Origin: Erwinia sp. OLFS4
Lineage (GTDB): Bacteria > Pseudomonadota > Gammaproteobacteria > Enterobacterales > Enterobacteriaceae
DNA length: 64,000 bases
Assembly: GCF_002752165.1 (NCBI RefSeq)
Contig: NZ_MOMB01000002.1
Location: 62,001 to 126,000, forward strand
Reading direction: 5' to 3'
The first letter of the stretch is position 1. Every line of letters starts with the position of its first letter. Shown here one piece after another: positions 1 through 8,023 of the stretch. The position numbers were made by a program, and so were the translations under genes. Below the pieces are notes generated by a model. It made no database searches, was not told the origin of the DNA, and worked only from the letters and a program-made list of their open reading frames with translations.

Positions 1-279
1 GTTGAGGCGGAAATTGTGCAGGAAATCGGGCATCCGGCAACGCTTTACCCAATGGTTGAAGCCGGGATTGGGATCTCTATTTTGCCGGCTCTGGCGTTAC
101 CGCTGCCGGCAGGCGGCTCGCTGATGGTCCGGCGACTGGTACCGGAAATAAATCGTTCGCTGATGCTGATTCGCCGCAAAAATCGCTCTCTGACCCCGGC
201 AGCAGAAGCGATCTGGCAGGAAGTTCATCGCCAGGCCGGATTGCTGGCTTATCAGCGTCAGCGGGCGCCTTCATTTTAA
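1..279 (+). CDS. LysR-family transcriptional regulator, C-terminal part (5' end outside window)
   Basis: The frame is open from base 1 and ends in TAA, leaving 92 C-terminal residues. The segment reads like the end of a LysR effector-binding domain: a stretch with [18 protein letters not shown], the usual 'V..G.G...LP' loop, then the short C-terminal helix. The DNA-binding domain is not in view, so the target genes are unknown. In E. coli the LysR genes yfeR and xapR lie near the valU-lysV tRNA operon, so this could be either or another member. The family is fairly sure, the identity is not. Confidence 0.75.
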   Translation, partial: VEAEIVQEIGHPATLYPMVEAGIGISILPALALPLPAGGSLMVRRLVPEINRSLMLIRRKNRSLTPAAEAIWQEVHRQAGLLAYQRQRAPSF

Positions 280-600
280 TCAGGTATAAACGTCCAGCTG
301 GTGATTGCCTGTCGGACGGTTGATACCATCGGCTGCGGCGACCATGCTGCCCGATGCCCTGAGCGGGTCAGGTTGATTTTGCCGGGCCAGAAGCTGGGCA
401 ATCAGTGTCTCAAGCATCTTGATTTCTGACTCAATCATCGCGCTTTCTTCGTTGGTTATCTCACTATTATCACCGCACGTTGCGAGTTCACTTAACTGTT
501 GTGCCAGCTGGGCTATCTGCTTATAGATTGCCGCAATTTTCGAAGATGGGTTGCTGTCAGTATGGTGGCTGGCGCTGCCAATGCTTCCGATGCTGCTCAT
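280..600 (-). CDS. FlxA-like protein, probably flagellar class 3
   Basis: A 106-residue protein with a Ser/Gly/His-rich N-terminus, a predicted coiled coil (about residues 20-75, rich in Q, L, A and E: IAAIYKQIAQLAQQLSEL and MIESEIKMLETLIAQLL) and a short polar tail. This arrangement resembles the FlxA family, which in E. coli is a FliA-controlled gene of unknown role. I chose the ATG at 600 over an upstream TTG because GGAGAG lies 7 nt before it and a FliA-type promoter sits 30 nt further upstream. No signal peptide or membrane segment is visible. Family assignment is by pattern; function is not established. Confidence 0.6.
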   Translation of the reverse strand: MSSIGSIGSASHHTDSNPSSKIAAIYKQIAQLAQQLSELATCGDNSEITNEESAMIESEIKMLETLIAQLLARQNQPDPLRASGSMVAAADGINRPTGNHQLDVYT

Positions 601-630
601 GTGTTCTCTCCACAAGATTAAGTATCCTGG

Positions 631-657
631 TTATCGGTAAAAAGAGAGCAAACTTGA
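631..657 (-). promoter_or_regulatory. FliA (sigma-28) type promoter for the FlxA-like gene
   Basis: On the minus strand TCAAGTTT, then exactly 11 nt, then ACCGATAA. The enterobacterial FliA consensus is TAAAGTTT-N11-GCCGATAA, so 14 of 16 positions match with correct spacing. It lies about 30 nt upstream of the gene's ATG. This implies expression with late flagellar genes. Confidence 0.75.
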
Positions 658-713
658 TGCCGTTGGTCATAATAGAAAGGGACTGCAGGAGACACTGGAA
701 AATTTTTTATACA

Positions 714-766
714 ACGCAAAAAGGCGCCTTTAGGGCGCCTTAATACACTGGTGGGTCGTGCAGGAT
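714..766 (-). repeat. Direct repeat copy of tRNA-Lys 3' end plus terminator
   Basis: Bases 714-766 match 866-918 with a single mismatch (C748 versus T900). The repeated unit is the terminator, a short spacer and the last 18 bases of tRNA-Lys including CCA. Only this 3' fragment of the tRNA is duplicated, 152 bp downstream of the real gene in the direction of transcription. Confidence 0.85.
716..741 (-). terminator. Second (distal) intrinsic terminator of the tRNA operon
   Basis: Minus-strand hairpin AAGGCGCC-loop-GGCGCCTT followed by a U run. It is a copy of the terminator at 868-893, including flanking bases, and follows the structured element at 749-865. Confidence 0.7.
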
Positions 767-856
767 GATTCGGCTGCGCCTCACCCTGCGGGCCGTTGCT
801 GTCGCAACGTTGTCTCACTGCGTTCGGCCCGAACCTGCTGCAGGTTCTCATCCTGC
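760..856 (-). ncRNA. Structured RNA element in the tRNA-Lys trailer, function unknown
   Basis: Closed by a perfect 9-bp stem (760-768 with 848-856). Inside are a 7-bp hairpin (831-837/841-847), a 6-bp stem (789-794/826-831) and a nested 5-bp hairpin (795-799/804-808). The outer stem is made partly from the duplicated tRNA-Lys 3' end. No open frame or tRNA cloverleaf fits. It could be a processed trailer RNA comparable in position to the repeats after E. coli tyrT, or a dispersed repeat. The fold is drawn by hand from base complementarity. Confidence 0.45.
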
Positions 857-867
857 CGTTCTGTCAC

Positions 868-893
868 GCAAAAAGGCGCCTTTAGGGCGCCTT
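868..893 (-). terminator. Intrinsic terminator after tRNA-Lys
   Basis: Minus-strand stem AAGGCGCC/GGCGCCTT with a 5-nt loop and a following U run, starting 8 nt downstream of the CCA end of tRNA-Lys. Confidence 0.85.
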
Positions 894-900
894 AATACAT

Positions 901-976
901 TGGTGGGTCGTGCAGGATTCGAACCTGCGACCAATTGATTAAAAGTCAACTGCTCTACCGACTGAGCTAACGACCC
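901..976 (-). tRNA. lysV: tRNA-Lys (anticodon TTT)
   Basis: A 76-nt cloverleaf on the minus strand with encoded CCA, GGGTCGT acceptor and loop CTTTTAA giving anticodon TTT. It is the last gene of a Val-Val-Val-Lys operon, the same content and order as E. coli valU-valX-valY-lysV beside gltX. Confidence 0.95.
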
Positions 977-980
977 GAAG

Positions 981-1056
981 TGGTGGGTGATGACGGGATC
1001 GAACCGCCGACCCCCTCCTTGTAAGGGAGGTGCTCTCCCGGCTGAGCTAATCACCC
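981..1056 (-). tRNA. valY: tRNA-Val (anticodon TAC), third copy in transcript order
   Basis: A 76-nt cloverleaf with encoded CCA; anticodon stem CCTCC/GGAGG around CTTACAA. Only 4 nt separate it from tRNA-Lys. All stems are paired, including G53-C61. Confidence 0.95.
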
Positions 1057-1097
1057 ACTTCGTTACTGCAATTTTAAGAGAGTTAGCCGCTGAGAAG

Positions 1098-1173
1098 TGG
1101 TGGGTGATGACGGGATCGAATCGCCGACCCCCTCCTTGTAAGGGAGGTGCTCTCCCGGCTGAGCTAATCACCC
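1098..1173 (-). tRNA. valX: tRNA-Val (anticodon TAC), second copy, with T-stem mismatch
   Basis: Identical to the neighbour at 981-1056 except for one base: the T-stem reads GGCGA instead of GGCGG, so the normally near-invariant G53-C61 pair becomes A53-C61. Anticodon, acceptor and CCA are intact. The gene may still be charged because two perfect copies flank it, or it may be decaying. Confidence 0.9.
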
Positions 1174-1218
1174 ACTTCTCAATTCTCTTAATTCACACGG
1201 CGGGAACCACATAATAAG

Positions 1219-1294
1219 TGGTGGGTGATGACGGGATCGAACCGCCGACCCCCTCCTTGTAAGGGAGGTGCTCTCCCAGCTGAGCTAATCACCC
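1219..1294 (-). tRNA. valU: tRNA-Val (anticodon TAC), first copy in the operon
   Basis: A 76-nt cloverleaf with encoded CCA. It differs from the copy at 981 by one D-loop base (AGCTGGGA instead of AGCCGGGA), which affects no stem. It is promoter-proximal. Confidence 0.95.
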
Positions 1295-1311
1295 CCGCTG
1301 TGTGGAGTGGC

Positions 1312-1339
1312 ATTATAGGGATAGTTGTTAGTGAGTCAA
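1312..1339 (-). promoter_or_regulatory. Strong sigma-70 promoter of the Val/Lys tRNA operon
   Basis: Minus strand: TTGACT (1334-1339), 16-nt spacer, TATAAT (1312-1317), then a C-rich discriminator about 18 nt before the first tRNA-Val. The near-consensus boxes are typical of stable RNA promoters. Confidence 0.85.
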
Positions 1340-1472
1340 CGCTTTTTAAAACGAAACGGTTTGTTCGTCTTAAATTTAAACAGGCTGCCAGTCTTTTAAA
1401 CCGCCCCGCCAGGAGAGCGGCCTTCATCCCACGCCAGCGCAGAGAAAACCACAGTGGTTAGCTGGCTTAACG

Positions 1473-1500
1473 TTGAGGATTCATCCTCAGATGGTAGAAT
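1473..1500 (+). promoter_or_regulatory. Candidate gltX promoter
   Basis: TTGAGG (1473-1478), 16-nt spacer and TAGAAT (1495-1500), about 70 nt before the gltX ATG. A 7-bp inverted repeat (TGAGGAT/ATCCTCA, 1474-1489) overlaps the -35 and could be an operator or chance. Confidence 0.45.
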
Positions 1501-1573
1501 GTTGCCCACTTTATTTATTCTTTCATCAGAAAAACGGCCGCGTGCCGGCTTTTGTGTAATAAGGCAGCAGTGA

Positions 1574-2986
1574 ATGAAAATCAAAACCCGCTTCGCCCCC
1601 AGTCCGACCGGTTATCTGCACGTGGGAGGCGCACGCACCGCGCTTTACTCCTGGCTGTTTGCCCGCAATCACGGCGGTGAGTTTGTGTTACGTATTGAAG
1701 ATACCGATCTTGAACGTTCAACACAGCAGGCCATTGACGCCATTATGGATGGTATGAACTGGTTGAGTCTTGACTGGGATGAAGGTCCGTATTATCAGAC
1801 CCGGCGTTTTGAACGCTATAACGCGGTGATTGATGACATGCTGCAGGCTGGTAGCGCTTATAAATGTTACTGCTCTAAGGAGCGGCTGGAGCAGCTGCGG
1901 GAAGAGCAAATGGCAAAGGGCGACAAACCCCGTTACGATGGCCACTGCCGTGATAATCACCAGCATCATGATGACACTGAGCCCTGTGTGGTGCGTTTTC
2001 GCAATCCTCAGGAAGGGTCGGTGGTCTTTGACGATCAGATTCGTGGCCCCATCACCTTTAGTAATCAGGAACTGGATGATCTGATTATCCGCCGTAGCGA
2101 TGGCTCACCCACCTACAATTTTTGCGTGGTTATTGATGACTGGGATATGCAAATTACGCACGTTATTCGTGGTGAAGACCATATTAACAACACGCCGCGG
2201 CAGATTAACATTCTTAAAGCTATCGGGGCGCAGGTGCCGGTATATGCCCATGTGTCAATGATCCTTGGCGATGATGGTAAAAAGCTTTCTAAGCGACATG
2301 GTGCTGTTGGCGTGATGCAATACCGTGATGATGGCTATTTGCCTGAGGCATTACTTAATTATCTGGTGCGTCTGGGCTGGTCACATGGCGATCAGGAAAT
2401 ATTCAGTATTGATGAGATGAAACAGTGGTTTAGTCTGGATGCCGTCAGCAAGTCTGCCAGCGCCTTCAATACAGAAAAGCTACTGTGGCTCAATCACCAC
2501 TATATCAATACGCTGCCTGCGGAATATGTGGCTACGCAATTACAATGGCATATTGAGCAGGAAAATATCGATACCCGCAACGGCCCTGAGCTGGCGGCAT
2601 TAGTAAAATTGCTGGGTGAGCGCTGTAAAACCCTGAAAGAAATGGCGGCTTCCTGCCGCTATTTCTACGAAGATTTTGCCGGGTTTGATGCTGATGCAGC
2701 GAAAAAACATTTGCGTCCGGTTGCTCGTGAGCCTTTGGAACGGGTTCGCGATAAGCTAAAGGTAATAGAGAGCTGGACTGCAGAGCATGTTCATCAGGCT
2801 ATTCAGGAGACGGCTGATGAACTGGGTGTCGGAATGGGTAAAGTAGGCATGCCATTGCGGGTGGCGGTGACCGGGGCAGGCCAGTCGCCTGGACTGGATG
2901 TTACCGTGCATGCAATCGGCCAGGCACGGGCTGTTGAGCGAATTGGCAAAGCGTTAGCGTGGATCGCTCAGCGGGAACAACAGTAA
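1574..2986 (+). CDS. gltX: Glutamyl-tRNA synthetase
   Basis: Attaches glutamate to tRNA-Glu in the cytoplasm (class I synthetase, 470 residues, the normal length for E. coli GltX at 471). The HIGH-type signature lies at residues 9-18 ([10 protein letters not shown]) and the KMSKS-type loop at 237-241 (KLSKR). The zinc-binding insertion starts with C98 and C100 and continues in the YDGHC segment near residue 125. The C-terminal anticodon-binding domain is complete. The ATG at 1574 starts the conserved [14 protein letters not shown]-terminus. It is divergent from the Val/Lys tRNA operon, as in E. coli, and monocistronic, ending at a hairpin. Confidence 0.98.
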   Translation: MKIKTRFAPSPTGYLHVGGARTALYSWLFARNHGGEFVLRIEDTDLERSTQQAIDAIMDGMNWLSLDWDEGPYYQTRRFERYNAVIDDMLQAGSAYKCYCSKERLEQLREEQMAKGDKPRYDGHCRDNHQHHDDTEPCVVRFRNPQEGSVVFDDQIRGPITFSNQELDDLIIRRSDGSPTYNFCVVIDDWDMQITHVIRGEDHINNTPRQINILKAIGAQVPVYAHVSMILGDDGKKLSKRHGAVGVMQYRDDGYLPEALLNYLVRLGWSHGDQEIFSIDEMKQWFSLDAVSKSASAFNTEKLLWLNHHYINTLPAEYVATQLQWHIEQENIDTRNGPELAALVKLLGERCKTLKEMAASCRYFYEDFAGFDADAAKKHLRPVAREPLERVRDKLKVIESWTAEHVHQAIQETADELGVGMGKVGMPLRVAVTGAGQSPGLDVTVHAIGQARAVERIGKALAWIAQREQQ

Positions 2987-2996
2987 GCGCGAATTC

Positions 2997-3025
2997 CCCA
3001 GGTCCCGTCAGGGGCCTGGGAGTTT
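2997..3025 (+). terminator. Probable gltX terminator
   Basis: Imperfect 10-bp stem (CCCAGGTCCC with GGGGCCTGGG, one G-U pair) with a GTCA loop, followed by AGTTTT. It starts 10 nt after the gltX stop codon. Confidence 0.6.
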
Positions 3026-3037
3026 TCCAGCTTGTCG

Positions 3038-3394
3038 CTAGTCAATGCCGAGACGACTCAACATACCAAGAATCCCTTCGCGTAAAAGCAATGCGGTCAG
3101 CTTTTCTCGTTCGTCATTTGTCATCTGCTGTACCGAGGTAACCAGTAGGTTTGTTAATGGATCCTTGCGTCCGGAAGGGCGGTAATGGCTGCCATCTTCT
3201 GCCACCTGACGGGCGGATGTTTTAAGAAACTGACGGACGCGTTCGTCAATCAGTACCTTGCGACCACGACCACCTTGTATGCCTTTTCGGGGCGCAGTAG
3301 TCCAGTGTTCCCGGTTAATCCATTTATTGATTGTCTGACGGGTATAGCCAGTTTGCTGAGCAATTTCCTGCGGGGTTAACCATTCCTTTTTCAC
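3038..3394 (-). CDS. yfeC: YfeC-like DNA-binding protein
   Basis: A 118-residue cytoplasmic protein. The N-terminus is a helix-turn-helix of the MerR/excisionase kind (TPQEIAQQTGYTRQTINKWI, about residues 7-26), followed by a basic stretch and a C-terminal helical part containing EREKLTALLLREGILGML. E. coli has the related yfeC and yfeD genes at this position next to gltX; their targets are not known. The start is GTG, supported by AAGGA about 8 nt upstream. Convergent with gltX. Family is confident; the choice of yfeC over yfeD is tentative. Confidence 0.75.
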   Translation of the reverse strand: MKKEWLTPQEIAQQTGYTRQTINKWINREHWTTAPRKGIQGGRGRKVLIDERVRQFLKTSARQVAEDGSHYRPSGRKDPLTNLLVTSVQQMTNDEREKLTALLLREGILGMLSRLGID

Positions 3395-3517
3395 AACCTA
3401 ATCCTTTATGCTGCCGATTGTTCACGATGATTAATATTACAGTAATGTGTTAAATGAACAACTAATGAGTATTCAGTGTTAGGGGTATAATGAAAAAATC
3501 AGAGGAAGATCGGGAAA

Positions 3518-3540
3518 TCCCCCCAAAAATCGTGGGGGGA
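3518..3540 (-). terminator. Hairpin downstream of the FNT gene
   Basis: A 7-bp stem TCCCCCC/GGGGGGA starting 8 nt past the stop codon on the minus strand, followed by only three U residues, so termination strength is doubtful. Confidence 0.45.
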
Positions 3541-3547
3541 AAGGGAG

Positions 3548-4336
3548 TTAGCGAATTTCAGTCGGCGCGGTGAGTTGTGGACGAAATGCCATGAACCAGG
3601 CCAGGCCAACGAAAATTGCGCCGCCAACGGCATTACCGAAAAATACTGCAACAAAATTTGTCAGATAGTCGCCCCAGCTCAGGGAGCCAGCAAAAATGGC
3701 CGCCGGGATAATAAACATATTGGCGACAACGTGCTGAAAGCCGAGGGCAACAAATGCCATGACCGGAAACCACATGCCAAAAATTTTACCGACCACATCT
3801 TTCACTGGCAAACGACAGCCATACGGCGAGGCAGACCAGCCAGTTACAGCCGATAGCAGAAATAAAAGCATGCAGAAAATCGGCATGCACTTTAGCAGTG
3901 GCCGTTGCCAGCGTTTTTTCAGGTAATCGCCTTCTGTCATACCGAGCACATGACCAAAAAACCAGGCAACCGCAATACTGCCAAGAAAATTGGCAATGGT
4001 GACCCAAAACCAGTTACGCAGGACGCTGAACCCACTGATCTGACGGGCAAACCAGGCAATAGGTAAGGTCATCATGTTGCCCGTCAGTAATTCAGCTCCC
4101 GCCAGTACCGTTAAAATAATCCCTAACGGAAACACAGATGCACCAAGCAAACTGGCAAATGAGCCCCAGTCTGCGGGCAGCTGGTTAATCACATGCAGAT
4201 CGAGCAGAAAGCCAGTGGCGATAAAGGCACCAGCCATAAAACCGAGAATTAACAGATAGCTGACAGAAGCCTTGTGTTTTGCGATGCCACTCTGAATAGC
4301 AACCGCCGCGATTTCTTTAGGTGAATGCAAGGACAT
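3548..4336 (-). CDS. Formate/nitrite transporter (FNT) family channel with an out-of-frame central segment
   Basis: A 262-residue inner-membrane protein. The first about 140 residues and last about 80 match the FNT fold, including the half-helix region LLTGNMMTLP and the central histidine motif GFQHVVANMF. The segment between (roughly RWQRPLL to PVKD, bases about 3800-3916) does not look like an FNT protein. The sense frame one step away encodes the expected segment instead (HADFLHAFISAIGCNWLVC, then LAVWLSF). One A appears lost in an A6 run (3914-3919) and frame is restored near 3799-3806. The protein is therefore full length but has a foreign fourth membrane segment, so it may be inactive. 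Substrate (formate, nitrite or other) cannot be told. Confidence 0.7.
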   Translation of the reverse strand: MSLHSPKEIAAVAIQSGIAKHKASVSYLLILGFMAGAFIATGFLLDLHVINQLPADWGSFASLLGASVFPLGIILTVLAGAELLTGNMMTLPIAWFARQISGFSVLRNWFWVTIANFLGSIAVAWFFGHVLGMTEGDYLKKRWQRPLLKCMPIFCMLLFLLSAVTGWSASPYGCRLPVKDVVGKIFGMWFPVMAFVALGFQHVVANMFIIPAAIFAGSLSWGDYLTNFVAVFFGNAVGGAIFVGLAWFMAFRPQLTAPTEIR

Positions 4337-4393
4337 AGTTTTCTGGTGTTTTTCAAATCGAAAAGGGAAGACACAGCGCCGGGGGCGAATGAT

Positions 4394-4457
4394 AAAAACG
4401 TGCGCATCCCGCGCTTACGCCTTTCCGGCAGTAAAAAACGTGCGCAGTTTTGCACGT
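4394..4457. repeat. 13-bp direct repeats with an inverted repeat upstream of the FNT gene
   Basis: AAAAACGTGCGCA occurs at 4394-4406 and 4434-4446, 40 bp apart (close to four helical turns). The second copy is part of an inverted repeat ACGTGC-N8-GCACGT (4438-4457). It lies in the 350-base gap between the FNT start and the tRNA-Ala promoter, in which I see no gene. A regulator-binding function is an inference. Confidence 0.4.
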
Positions 4458-4689
4458 GAATTTAACAAATACAAGTGAATATTTAGCATGCTATTAACGT
4501 TAACTATGCTTGCAGGCTAATTATCCGTGACGGGTGGTTTGCGTTATTGGCTTTGCGCAAAGAGAAATAAACTTATCAGTACGGTAATTTTGTTAGTATA
4601 AAAAACTGTCAGCTGCTAAGCATAAATCATTAACGCCGGCGCGGGTTGGGCGCTTTTTCAGCGATTGAGCACAGATTCACATTTTGCCG

Positions 4690-4718
4690 TTGACACCTTT
4701 AGCCGCGTTTCATATTAT
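4690..4718 (+). promoter_or_regulatory. Sigma-70 promoter of the tRNA-Ala genes
   Basis: TTGACA (4690-4695), 17-nt spacer, TATTAT (4713-4718), then a CCCCGCCG discriminator, the GC-rich kind seen at stringently controlled stable RNA promoters. The first tRNA-Ala begins 33 nt downstream. Confidence 0.85.
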
Positions 4719-4751
4719 CCCCGCCGTCAACATGACACGGTTTTTCAGGAA

Positions 4752-4827
<76 letters not shown>

Positions 4828-4870
4828 AATTGGATCCCGCCAGTTTGGTCCTGAATAACAGCCTCGGTGT

Positions 4871-4946
<76 letters not shown>

Positions 4947-5111
4947 AATTTCTTATTTTTCCCGTGATGAGTGTTTTGCCAGACTGATGGCTGATTTTTG
5001 CGCCTGTTATTGCTCCGTGCTGGTTGCCCGCTGTGCGCAATAAATGCCTGGGGAACATGATGGCCTCGGGCTGTGGTCGCTCAGGGCCGGGAAAACCGGC
5101 CCGTGATGCGT

Positions 5112-6299
5112 TTACAGCACCAGTGCCGCGATGGAAGCGGAAAGGACACTGACCAGCGTTGAGCCATACAGTAATTTGAGGCCAAAACGGGAAACCACGT
5201 TACCCTGTTCTTCATTCAGACCTTTGATAGCGCCGGCAACAATGCCAATTGAAGAGAAATTGGCAAAGGAAACCAGGAAAACAGACAGGATACCTTCTGC
5301 CTGTTGTGACAGCTGGCCGGATAGTTTTTGCAGATCCATCATGGCGACAAATTCATTCGACACCATTTTCGTTGCCATAATGCTACCGGCCTGCAGTGCT
5401 TCATGTGCGGGTACGCCGATGACCCAGGCAAACGGAAAGAATATGTAGCCAAGGATCCCCTGAAAACTGATGCCAAACAGAGAATCAAACAGGGCGTTAA
5501 TGCCGGAAATCAGCGCAATAAAGCCAATCAGCATAGCCGCAACAATTACCGCAACTTTAAAACCCGCCAGGATATATTCGCCCAGCATTTCAAAAAAACT
5601 CTGTCCTTTATGCAGGTTACTGAGTTTCAGCTCTTCTTCGCGGTTGACGATATAAGGGTTAATCAGTGACAGGACAATAAAGGTACTGAACATGTTCAGC
5701 ACCAGCGCTGCAACAACGTAACGGGGCTGGAGCATGGTCATATAAGCCCCGACAATTGACATCGACACGGTGGACATCGCGGTGGCTGCCATGGTGTACA
5801 TACGTCGTTCTGACATTTTTCCCAGAATGTCTTTATAGGCAATAAAGTTTTCTGACTGCCCCAGAATCAGTGAACTGACCGCGTTAAAAGACTCCAGTTT
5901 ACCCATGCCGTTTATTTTGGACAGCACGGTACCAATGATACGGATAATCACCGGCAGAATGCGAAAATGCTGCAGGATACCGATGAGCGCTGAGATAAAA
6001 ACAATTGGGCAGAGTACGTTAAGCCAGAAGAAGGCCAGTCCCTTTTCATTCATGTTGCCAAATACAAAGCTGGTTCCCTGTCCGGCATATTTTAATAGTT
6101 TGTCAAACAACCCGGCGAATCCCTGGACAAAACCGAGACCCACCTGTGAATTGAGGAAAAACCAGGCAAGGATCACTTCAATGACCAGAAGTTGAACAAT
6201 AAAGCGCATACGGATATTTCGACGATCGCGGCTGACTAAAATAGCCAGTACGCCAACCACTGCCAGCGCTAAAACAAAGTGCAGAATGCGGGACATCAT
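5112..6299 (-). CDS. nupC: NupC concentrative nucleoside transporter
   Basis: Proton-driven nucleoside uptake across the inner membrane (395 residues; E. coli NupC 400). The N-terminal hydrophobic helices, the conserved [20 protein letters not shown] core and the second core [10 protein letters not shown] with [20 protein letters not shown] are all present and near identical to E. coli. The length difference is a small gap in the loop before [12 protein letters not shown]. The start is one of two adjacent ATG codons at 6299/6296; GGAG is 7 nt before the first. Divergent from mntH, as in E. coli. Confidence 0.96.
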   Translation of the reverse strand: MMSRILHFVLALAVVGVLAILVSRDRRNIRMRFIVQLLVIEVILAWFFLNSQVGLGFVQGFAGLFDKLLKYAGQGTSFVFGNMNEKGLAFFWLNVLCPIVFISALIGILQHFRILPVIIRIIGTVLSKINGMGKLESFNAVSSLILGQSENFIAYKDILGKMSERRMYTMAATAMSTVSMSIVGAYMTMLQPRYVVAALVLNMFSTFIVLSLINPYIVNREEELKLSNLHKGQSFFEMLGEYILAGFKVAVIVAAMLIGFIALISGINALFDSLFGISFQGILGYIFFPFAWVIGVPAHEALQAGSIMATKMVSNEFVAMMDLQKLSGQLSQQAEGILSVFLVSFANFSSIGIVAGAIKGLNEEQGNVVSRFGLKLLYGSTLVSVLSASIAALVL

Positions 6300-6650
6300 T
6301 ATGGGGCTCCAGACTTGAGGCAGACTATATTTCGCTGCACATTCTATGTAACAAAGCCGCTAAAAACGAGAGCAAATCCACAATATAACAATTGCCTATC
6401 GTTCAGCGATGCGGAAATCGCTGAGCGGTCACATCCTGAACGCCTTCATTAAAAAAGTGCTAATAAGTTGTTAATAAACCCCACCTAAACTACGATGGTA
6501 TCACCGTTACTCATCGGCAAGTGGTAACATCGCGACGAGTAATATAGCCATGGCTATCTTATTTAGCGTTGGCTATTATAGCGATAGCCGCAAGCAAACA
6601 GCACCCGCTGTATGATGACTTGTGGCGTCGATTTATCGGTAATTTAATGG
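6300..6650. promoter_or_regulatory. nupC-mntH divergent control region
   Basis: A 351-base gap with no gene. It holds an inverted repeat CAGCGAT-N6-ATCGCTG (6404-6423), a perfect 14-bp palindrome ATAGCCATGGCTAT (6544-6557) and GGCTAT-N7-ATAGCC (6571-6589). The last two share the half-site ATAGCC/GGCTAT, lie 60-110 bp before mntH and recall the AGC...GCT symmetry of MntR operators. Which regulator binds is an inference. Confidence 0.45.
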
Positions 6651-7898
6651 GTGGTGATATTGGAAACTGGCACGGCGGATGCAAATAGCCGGGGAAACCG
6701 GAAAATTAAAATAGCCCTGATGGGGCCTGCTTTTATTGCGGCAATCGGTTATATCGATCCGGGCAACTTTGCTACCAATATTCAGGCAGGCGCCAGTTAT
6801 GGCTATACCCTGCTGTGGGTCGTGGTCTGGGCGAACATTATGGCGATGATCATTCAGCTGATGTCAGCCAAACTGGGCATTGCTACCGGCAGCAATCTGG
6901 CGGAGCTTATCCGCGACCGCTATCCCCGCCCGCTGGTCTGGTTTTACTGGGTACAGGCTGAAATCATTGCGATGGCGACAGATCTGGCCGAATTTATCGG
7001 TGCGGCAATTGGCTTTAAGCTTATTCTGGGTGTTTCTCTGTTGCAGGGGGCGGTGCTGACTGGTGTGGCAACCGTCTTTATTCTGTTGTTACAGCGTCGC
7101 GGTCAGAAACCGCTTGAACTGGTTATTGGCGGCATGCTGCTGTTTGTTGCCGCCGCCTACATTATTGAGCTTTTCTTTTCTCAGCCCCACGTGGCCGGAT
7201 TGCTTAAAGGCATGGCTATCCCGGCGATGCCAACAACCGAGGCGGTCTATCTTGCTGCCGGGGTGCTGGGCGCCACCATTATGCCGCACGTAATCTATCT
7301 GCACTCGTCGCTGACGCAGCATGGTGATGTGCAAACCCGCGCCGATCGTTACGCCTCCACCAGGCTTGATGTGGCGATAGCCATGACGGTTGCCGGTTTT
7401 GTCAATCTGGCAATGATGGCAACCGCCGCAGCGGCCTTCCATTTTAGTGGCCATGCCGGCATTTCGGAACTTGACCAGGCCTATCTGACTCTTGATCCCT
7501 TGCTGGGTCGTGCGGCGGCACTGGTATTTGGTCTGAGTCTGGTTGTAGCCGGACTCTCTTCTACCGTAGTGGGAACGCTGGCAGGACAAGTGGTTATGCA
7601 AGGATTTGTTAATTTTTCAATTCCGCTATGGCTGCGCCGGGCGGTCACCATGCTGCCGTCATTTGTCGTGATTATTGCCGGCTGGGACCCGACACGGATT
7701 CTGGTAATGAGTCAGGTCGTGCTGAGCTTCGGTATTGCGCTGGCACTGGTGCCGTTGCTGAATTTTACCGGCAATAAAAAACTGATGGGGCAGATGGTCA
7801 ATTCCGCGCTGATGCAAAATGTTGGTCGGGTTATCGTGGTGCTGGTGGTGGCGCTGAACCTCTGGCTGTTGTACGGCATGGCCACCGGAAAAAATTAG
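6651..7898 (+). CDS. mntH: MntH manganese/divalent metal-proton symporter (Nramp)
   Basis: Imports Mn(II), and Fe(II) at lower affinity, with protons across the inner membrane. 415 residues (E. coli 412). Nramp hallmarks are present: the DPGN metal-binding motif at 36-39 in the first helix and MPH at 211-213 in the sixth, within [14 protein letters not shown]. Eleven membrane segments fit. The start is uncertain: two successive GTG codons at 6651/6654 begin the frame and no strong ribosome-binding site precedes them. The first 15 or so residues are not conserved with E. coli. Probably controlled by MntR and Fur as in relatives. Confidence 0.96.
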   Translation: MVILETGTADANSRGNRKIKIALMGPAFIAAIGYIDPGNFATNIQAGASYGYTLLWVVVWANIMAMIIQLMSAKLGIATGSNLAELIRDRYPRPLVWFYWVQAEIIAMATDLAEFIGAAIGFKLILGVSLLQGAVLTGVATVFILLLQRRGQKPLELVIGGMLLFVAAAYIIELFFSQPHVAGLLKGMAIPAMPTTEAVYLAAGVLGATIMPHVIYLHSSLTQHGDVQTRADRYASTRLDVAIAMTVAGFVNLAMMATAAAAFHFSGHAGISELDQAYLTLDPLLGRAAALVFGLSLVVAGLSSTVVGTLAGQVVMQGFVNFSIPLWLRRAVTMLPSFVVIIAGWDPTRILVMSQVVLSFGIALALVPLLNFTGNKKLMGQMVNSALMQNVGRVIVVLVVALNLWLLYGMATGKN

Positions 7899-8023
7899 CT
7901 GAGCTGACGGCACTGCGGCTTTAATCATGGGATCATCGCCTGGCGAAAGCATGCGGCGGCCGGGGACGCAAACCAGGGCCTCTGTTGTGCACGGTGGTTC
8001 TCTGCCGCGTCTCCGGCGCAAGG

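Noticed and set aside
714-918. tRNA-Lys 3' duplication as attL/attR of an integrated element
   Set aside because: Only about 150 bp lie between the copies, with no integrase or cargo, and the repeat includes the terminator rather than ending at the tRNA 3' end.
848-1461. Several open frames of 75-107 codons with repeated peptide across the tRNA cluster
   Set aside because: They are translations of the three tRNA-Val genes and tRNA-Lys; the repeated peptide is the tRNA sequence itself.
7089-7601. 170-codon frame antisense to mntH
   Set aside because: Complementary shadow of a fully conserved gene, with composition (Gln/His/Arg-rich) typical of antisense frames.
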